Source: Solobacterium sp. | GTDB lineage: Bacteria > Bacillota_I > Bacilli_A > Erysipelotrichales > Erysipelotrichaceae | Direction: 5' to 3' | DNA length: 64,000 nucleotides | Assembly: GCA_017404505.1 (NCBI GenBank) | Contig: JAFRCE010000024.1 | Coordinates: 186,001-250,000, forward strand | Shown: positions 61,291-64,000 of the stretch, piece by piece | Numbering within the stretch: the stretch's first letter is position 1 | How the letters are laid out: each line of letters begins with the position of its first letter | Program-made: the position numbers and the translations under genes | Notes under the pieces: generated by a model | The model's database searches: none | Told to the model about the DNA's origin: nothing | What the model saw: the letters and a program-made list of their open reading frames with translations, nothing else

Positions 61291-61326
61291 TTGCACGCTT
61301 ATACTGCTTGCATTATAAGTATGCAA
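61291..61326 (+). promoter_or_regulatory. Candidate promoter with inverted repeat around the -10
   Basis: TTGCAC (61291-61296) and TATAAG (61314-61319) are 17 bases apart. The -10 is bracketed by a perfect inverted repeat, TTGCAT (61308-61313) and ATGCAA (61321-61326). It lies in the 288-base gap 61200-61487, the longest in the window; the rest of the gap is AT-rich without a recognised gene or strong terminator. Confidence 0.42.
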
Positions 61327-61487
61327 TAGTAGAGAAAGTGAAATGTGCAAAAAAGATAATTCAGGATAAATTGCAAATGTTTGATCTTTATAAGTGTCAA
61401 GAATTATATTAGAAATGTTTATTTGGTGATATGAACGCCAAATATTATAAATACTTAGGACGATATAAAAATAGAGGAATTATCAAC

Positions 61488-62615
61488 ATGGATACACCGA
61501 TTCGAATATTGCATGTGCTGGCAGCGATGGATTTAGCTGGTACAGAAACGCTATTAATGAACTTCTATCGAAACATCAATAGAGAGAAGGTGCAATTTGA
61601 TTTCGCTGTTTCGGCAATTGCAGAGTGCGCATACGACAAAGAAATAGAAGAGCTTGGTGGCCGTATCTTTCATTATCCCCGCTATAGAGGAAAAAATCAT
61701 TTTGCTTATAAAAAGTGGTGGGAATCTTTTTTTGATGAACACCCCGAATATCATATAGTGCATGGTCATATAGGAAGCACTGCTGCTATATACTTGAGTA
61801 TTGCGAGAAAAAAAGGTAGATATACTATAGCGCATAGCCACTCAACAAATGCAGTAGCAAGTGTACAGCATATAATTTATAAACTGTTTTCTTTTCCTAC
61901 AAGGTATGTTGCAGACTTTTATTTTGGATGCTCTCGACGGGCTCTAATTGATAGATATGGACTAAGGATTGCAAATGATAAAGAAAAATCTAAGGTATTA
62001 AACAATGCGATAGATGCACAAAAATTTATTTTTAATGATGAAGTAAGAAAACAGGAACGTGCAAAATTGAAACTACCAGAAAAAAAACTGGTTCTTGGAA
62101 CTGTTGGTAGACTTTCCGCTCAGAAAAATCCCTATGAAATTGTTCGGATATGTGACTATCTAAAGCGTAAAGGAGTTGATTATAGATTCCTGTGGTATGG
62201 TGTCGGAGAATTGAAAGAAGATATAACAAAAGAACTTAAAGAGAAAAATTTGAATGATATAGTTTATTTGTGCGGAACACGGTTGGATATTTACAACGCT
62301 TTACAAGCTATGGATATATTTATATTCCCTTCCATATTTGAAGGTCTTGGTATCTCTTGTGTAGAAGCACAAGCTGCGGGACTTCCTACACTTTGCAGTG
62401 ATACAATTCCGATAGAGGCTAAGGTTACAAACCTTGCGAAGTTCTTGAAACTAAATGATACTAATCGTTGGTGCACAGAAGTTGAAATGATATCAAACGA
62501 GATTAACGAAGAGAATTACAAGCGGCCAAACACATATCAAGCGGTTGTCGCTGCAGGATATGATGTAATTGACTTAGCAAAGTGGTTGGAAAACTTTTAT
62601 ATGATGAAATGGTGA
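61488..62615 (+). CDS. GT-B glycosyltransferase (EpsF-like)
   Basis: A 375-residue GT4-type enzyme. IRILHVLAAMDLAGTETLLMNF and VQFDFAVS closely follow the EpsF opening; AHSHSTNAVAS, GTVGRLSAQKNPYEIVRI and SIFEGLGISCVEAQAAGLPT (E-x7-E) complete the fold. It would extend the capsule repeat unit. ATG 61488 has GAGGA nine bases upstream; a longer reading from 61431 lacks a ribosome site and homology. Codon use is strongly AT-rich, unlike the first 54 kb. The polymerase gene starts four bases after its stop. Confidence 0.9.
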   Translation: MDTPIRILHVLAAMDLAGTETLLMNFYRNINREKVQFDFAVSAIAECAYDKEIEELGGRIFHYPRYRGKNHFAYKKWWESFFDEHPEYHIVHGHIGSTAAIYLSIARKKGRYTIAHSHSTNAVASVQHIIYKLFSFPTRYVADFYFGCSRRALIDRYGLRIANDKEKSKVLNNAIDAQKFIFNDEVRKQERAKLKLPEKKLVLGTVGRLSAQKNPYEIVRICDYLKRKGVDYRFLWYGVGELKEDITKELKEKNLNDIVYLCGTRLDIYNALQAMDIFIFPSIFEGLGISCVEAQAAGLPTLCSDTIPIEAKVTNLAKFLKLNDTNRWCTEVEMISNEINEENYKRPNTYQAVVAAGYDVIDLAKWLENFYMMKW

Positions 62616-62619
62616 AGAA

Positions 62620-63750
62620 ATGACAACTTCAATAGGTTTATATACGATAATCTGGATAGTTGCCTCATTAATTGTATTATATCAATATGTGCACCGAGAA
62701 AAAAAAAGCAGTCTCTATGATATAAGATCTGGTTTGTATGCAAAAAAGAAATTGTCAATAGTAGCAGTTATATGTATTGCTGGTCTTTTTACTCTTTACA
62801 ACGTATTTGTTACAAGCACCAGCGTGGTGATGGGTTCTGATAGACTGAATTATGTTGCCAACTTCAATGGGTTGCGAACCTCTCCAAGTATATCGTTGAT
62901 GTTTCTTATGCACATAATTCACAGAGTAAATGGGTCAATAGAAACATTATTCTATTTTACTACTTTCTTTTGCGTGTTTTTAACATTAATAGCATATCGA
63001 CGATCGAAAGATGCGACGCCTCTAAGTTTTGTGCTACTCTGTGTAACACAGTACTTTTTGATTACATTAACAGCCATAAAACAGAGTTATACTTCTGCAT
63101 TTGCGGTGTTATTTTTTGTTTTAATTCTCGAATATAAGTCGAAAAAAGCGAGTTTTCTTGCCATTGCCTGCATTATTCTTGCCTGTTTATTCCATACCAC
63201 AGGATATGTTTTGATACCTCTGTACATTATGGTTAAGTCACCAAAAAATAGATATAATCTTTTTATATATGGAATAGTACTCCTGATTTTAGTTTTTGCA
63301 TTTGAGCCAGCGATGTTAGCGTTAGCTCGCATCGTTACTCCTATAATTCCTCGCTTAGGAGGACAACTAACAGCATATTTTTCTGATACTTCAGGAAATG
63401 CCAGTGATGGGATAGCAATAAGTTTTATTAAAGGACTACCATACTATTTCATAACTATATACGCAGTCTTCAAGCGAAATACTTTGAAAGATCGCATTAA
63501 TAATTATGATAACTATTTACTTGTGATTGCAACAGGATCGTTTCTATACTTTGTTAGTATTTATAGTGGTTGGCTAAGCCGATTTGTACATCTGTTTAGT
63601 TTTGTGTCATTCGTTTTTTTTGGATTATTAATGAAAGAAGTGCGTATTCCGTCTAATAGAACCATATATAAAGGCTTTATGTTCGTGTCGCTTGCAATAG
63701 AGACATATAGATTCTTATATCTTGTGTATGCACTTTGGGGAGGATTCTGA
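62620..63750 (+). CDS. EpsG-like polysaccharide polymerase (Wzy type)
   Basis: A 376-residue polytopic protein with about ten hydrophobic helices. GSDRLNYVANFNGLRTSPSI after the second helix is the acidic loop of EpsG-family proteins, and ILACLFHTTGYVLIPLYI is their FHxTG-type motif. It would polymerise flipped repeat units outside the membrane, making this locus Wzx/Wzy-dependent; the flippase must lie beyond the window. GAAGAAATG spacing gives a weak ribosome site, and a close downstream GT shows it is inside an operon. Confidence 0.82.
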   Translation: MTTSIGLYTIIWIVASLIVLYQYVHREKKSSLYDIRSGLYAKKKLSIVAVICIAGLFTLYNVFVTSTSVVMGSDRLNYVANFNGLRTSPSISLMFLMHIIHRVNGSIETLFYFTTFFCVFLTLIAYRRSKDATPLSFVLLCVTQYFLITLTAIKQSYTSAFAVLFFVLILEYKSKKASFLAIACIILACLFHTTGYVLIPLYIMVKSPKNRYNLFIYGIVLLILVFAFEPAMLALARIVTPIIPRLGGQLTAYFSDTSGNASDGIAISFIKGLPYYFITIYAVFKRNTLKDRINNYDNYLLVIATGSFLYFVSIYSGWLSRFVHLFSFVSFVFFGLLMKEVRIPSNRTIYKGFMFVSLAIETYRFLYLVYALWGGF

Positions 63751-63779
63751 TTTTATATATTGATGAGGGGGAGATACTT

Positions 63780-64000
63780 ATGCTGTATAAATATCCTTTA
63801 ACTATATTGACTCCGACATATAACCGAGAGAAGTATTTGACGGTACTCTATGATAGTTTAAAAAAACAAACGAATCAGAACTTTCAATGGCTAATTATAG
63901 ATGATGGAAGTACAGATAACACTAAAAAAGTAATAGATCGGTTTGAAGGGCAGGACTTTCTATTGGAGTATCACAAGAAAAAAAATGGAGGGAAGCACAC
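63780..64000 (+). CDS. Family 2 glycosyltransferase, cut by window end
   Basis: Seventy-three complete codons are visible from ATG 63780, behind GATGAGGGGGAG. LTILTPTYNREKYLTVLYDS and QWLIIDDGSTDNTKKVID are the nucleotide-binding start of GT2 enzymes, and KKKNGGKH begins the next conserved block. The metal-binding motif and the rest lie past the window end. It continues the capsule operon 29 bases after the polymerase gene. Confidence 0.88.
   Translation, partial: MLYKYPLTILTPTYNREKYLTVLYDSLKKQTNQNFQWLIIDDGSTDNTKKVIDRFEGQDFLLEYHKKKNGGKH

Noticed and set aside
61200..61487. Small RNA or short gene in the longest gap
   Set aside because: No ribosome site with a sustained frame and no stable hairpin plus T run; only a promoter-like element and inverted repeat were supportable.

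Overview
The window is a low-to-mid GC Firmicute chromosome segment packed with cell-envelope polysaccharide genes. Gram-positive markers are three LytR-CpsA-Psr (LCP) ligases, a split Wzz/tyrosine-kinase pair (CpsC/CpsD type), a Dlt-like operon, a cell-wall-binding muramidase and a sortase-type protein. The style (short operons, AGGAGG-like ribosome sites, rpmG-secE-nusG order) fits Erysipelotrichia or a near relative; that placement is inference. No rRNA, tRNA, CRISPR array or insertion sequence was found. No gap exceeds 300 bases.

Layout. (1) 1-11.0 kb: end of a Wzx flippase, a family-2 glycosyltransferase (GT2), two very large dual-domain GT2 enzymes around an ABC exporter (Wzt/Wzm type), and two paralogous DUF2142 membrane proteins. 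(2) 11.1-13.7 kb: an unknown membrane-anchored protein and an LCP ligase carrying an extra substrate-binding-protein-like lobe. (3) 13.8-29.4 kb: an initiating sugar-phosphate transferase, five GT4-type enzymes, a CE4-like deacetylase, a FemAB-like protein, a flippase, and a five-enzyme set for a UDP-2,3-diacetamido-uronic acid (WbpA/B/D/E/I type). (4) 29.5-39.7 kb: a reverse-strand DUF2142 protein, a third dual-domain GT2, rmlA-rmlB, a polyprenyl-phosphate glycosyltransferase with its DUF2304 partner, a second lobe-bearing LCP ligase and a membrane UDP-HexNAc 4,6-dehydratase. (5) 39.8-40.8 kb: housekeeping rpmG-secE-nusG. (6) 40.9-43.5 kb: a secreted GH25 muramidase with tandem wall-binding repeats. 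(7) 43.5-49.0 kb: a Dlt-like operon of SGNH hydrolase, MBOAT acyltransferase, amino-acid adenylating enzyme, PLP-dependent decarboxylase and carrier protein. (8) 49.2-51.3 kb: two small phage-type sigma-like regulators and a lone HipA-like kinase. (9) 51.3-64 kb: a capsule/exopolysaccharide locus (LCP, CpsC, CpsD, sortase-type protein, two sugar-phosphate transferases, a bacillosamine-type pathway, GTs, an EpsG-like polymerase), cut off by the window end.

How it works together. At least three surface polymers are implied: one exported by the ABC transporter, one built with the diacetamido-uronic acid and flipped by the Wzx, and one initiated with a bacillosamine-like sugar in the AT-rich last 10 kb. 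The LCP enzymes would attach polymers to the wall and the Dlt-like operon would decorate one of them.

The best candidate for an undescribed system is the Dlt-like operon at 43.5-49.0 kb. A type-III PLP decarboxylase sits, translationally coupled, between the adenylating enzyme and the carrier protein. The Cys that helps select D-Ala in DltA is Ser here. This suggests a polymer esterified with a decarboxylated or otherwise non-D-Ala amino acid, perhaps made on the carrier protein as BtrK does in butirosin biosynthesis. A second notable pattern is three dual-GT2 paralogues in which different halves have decayed.
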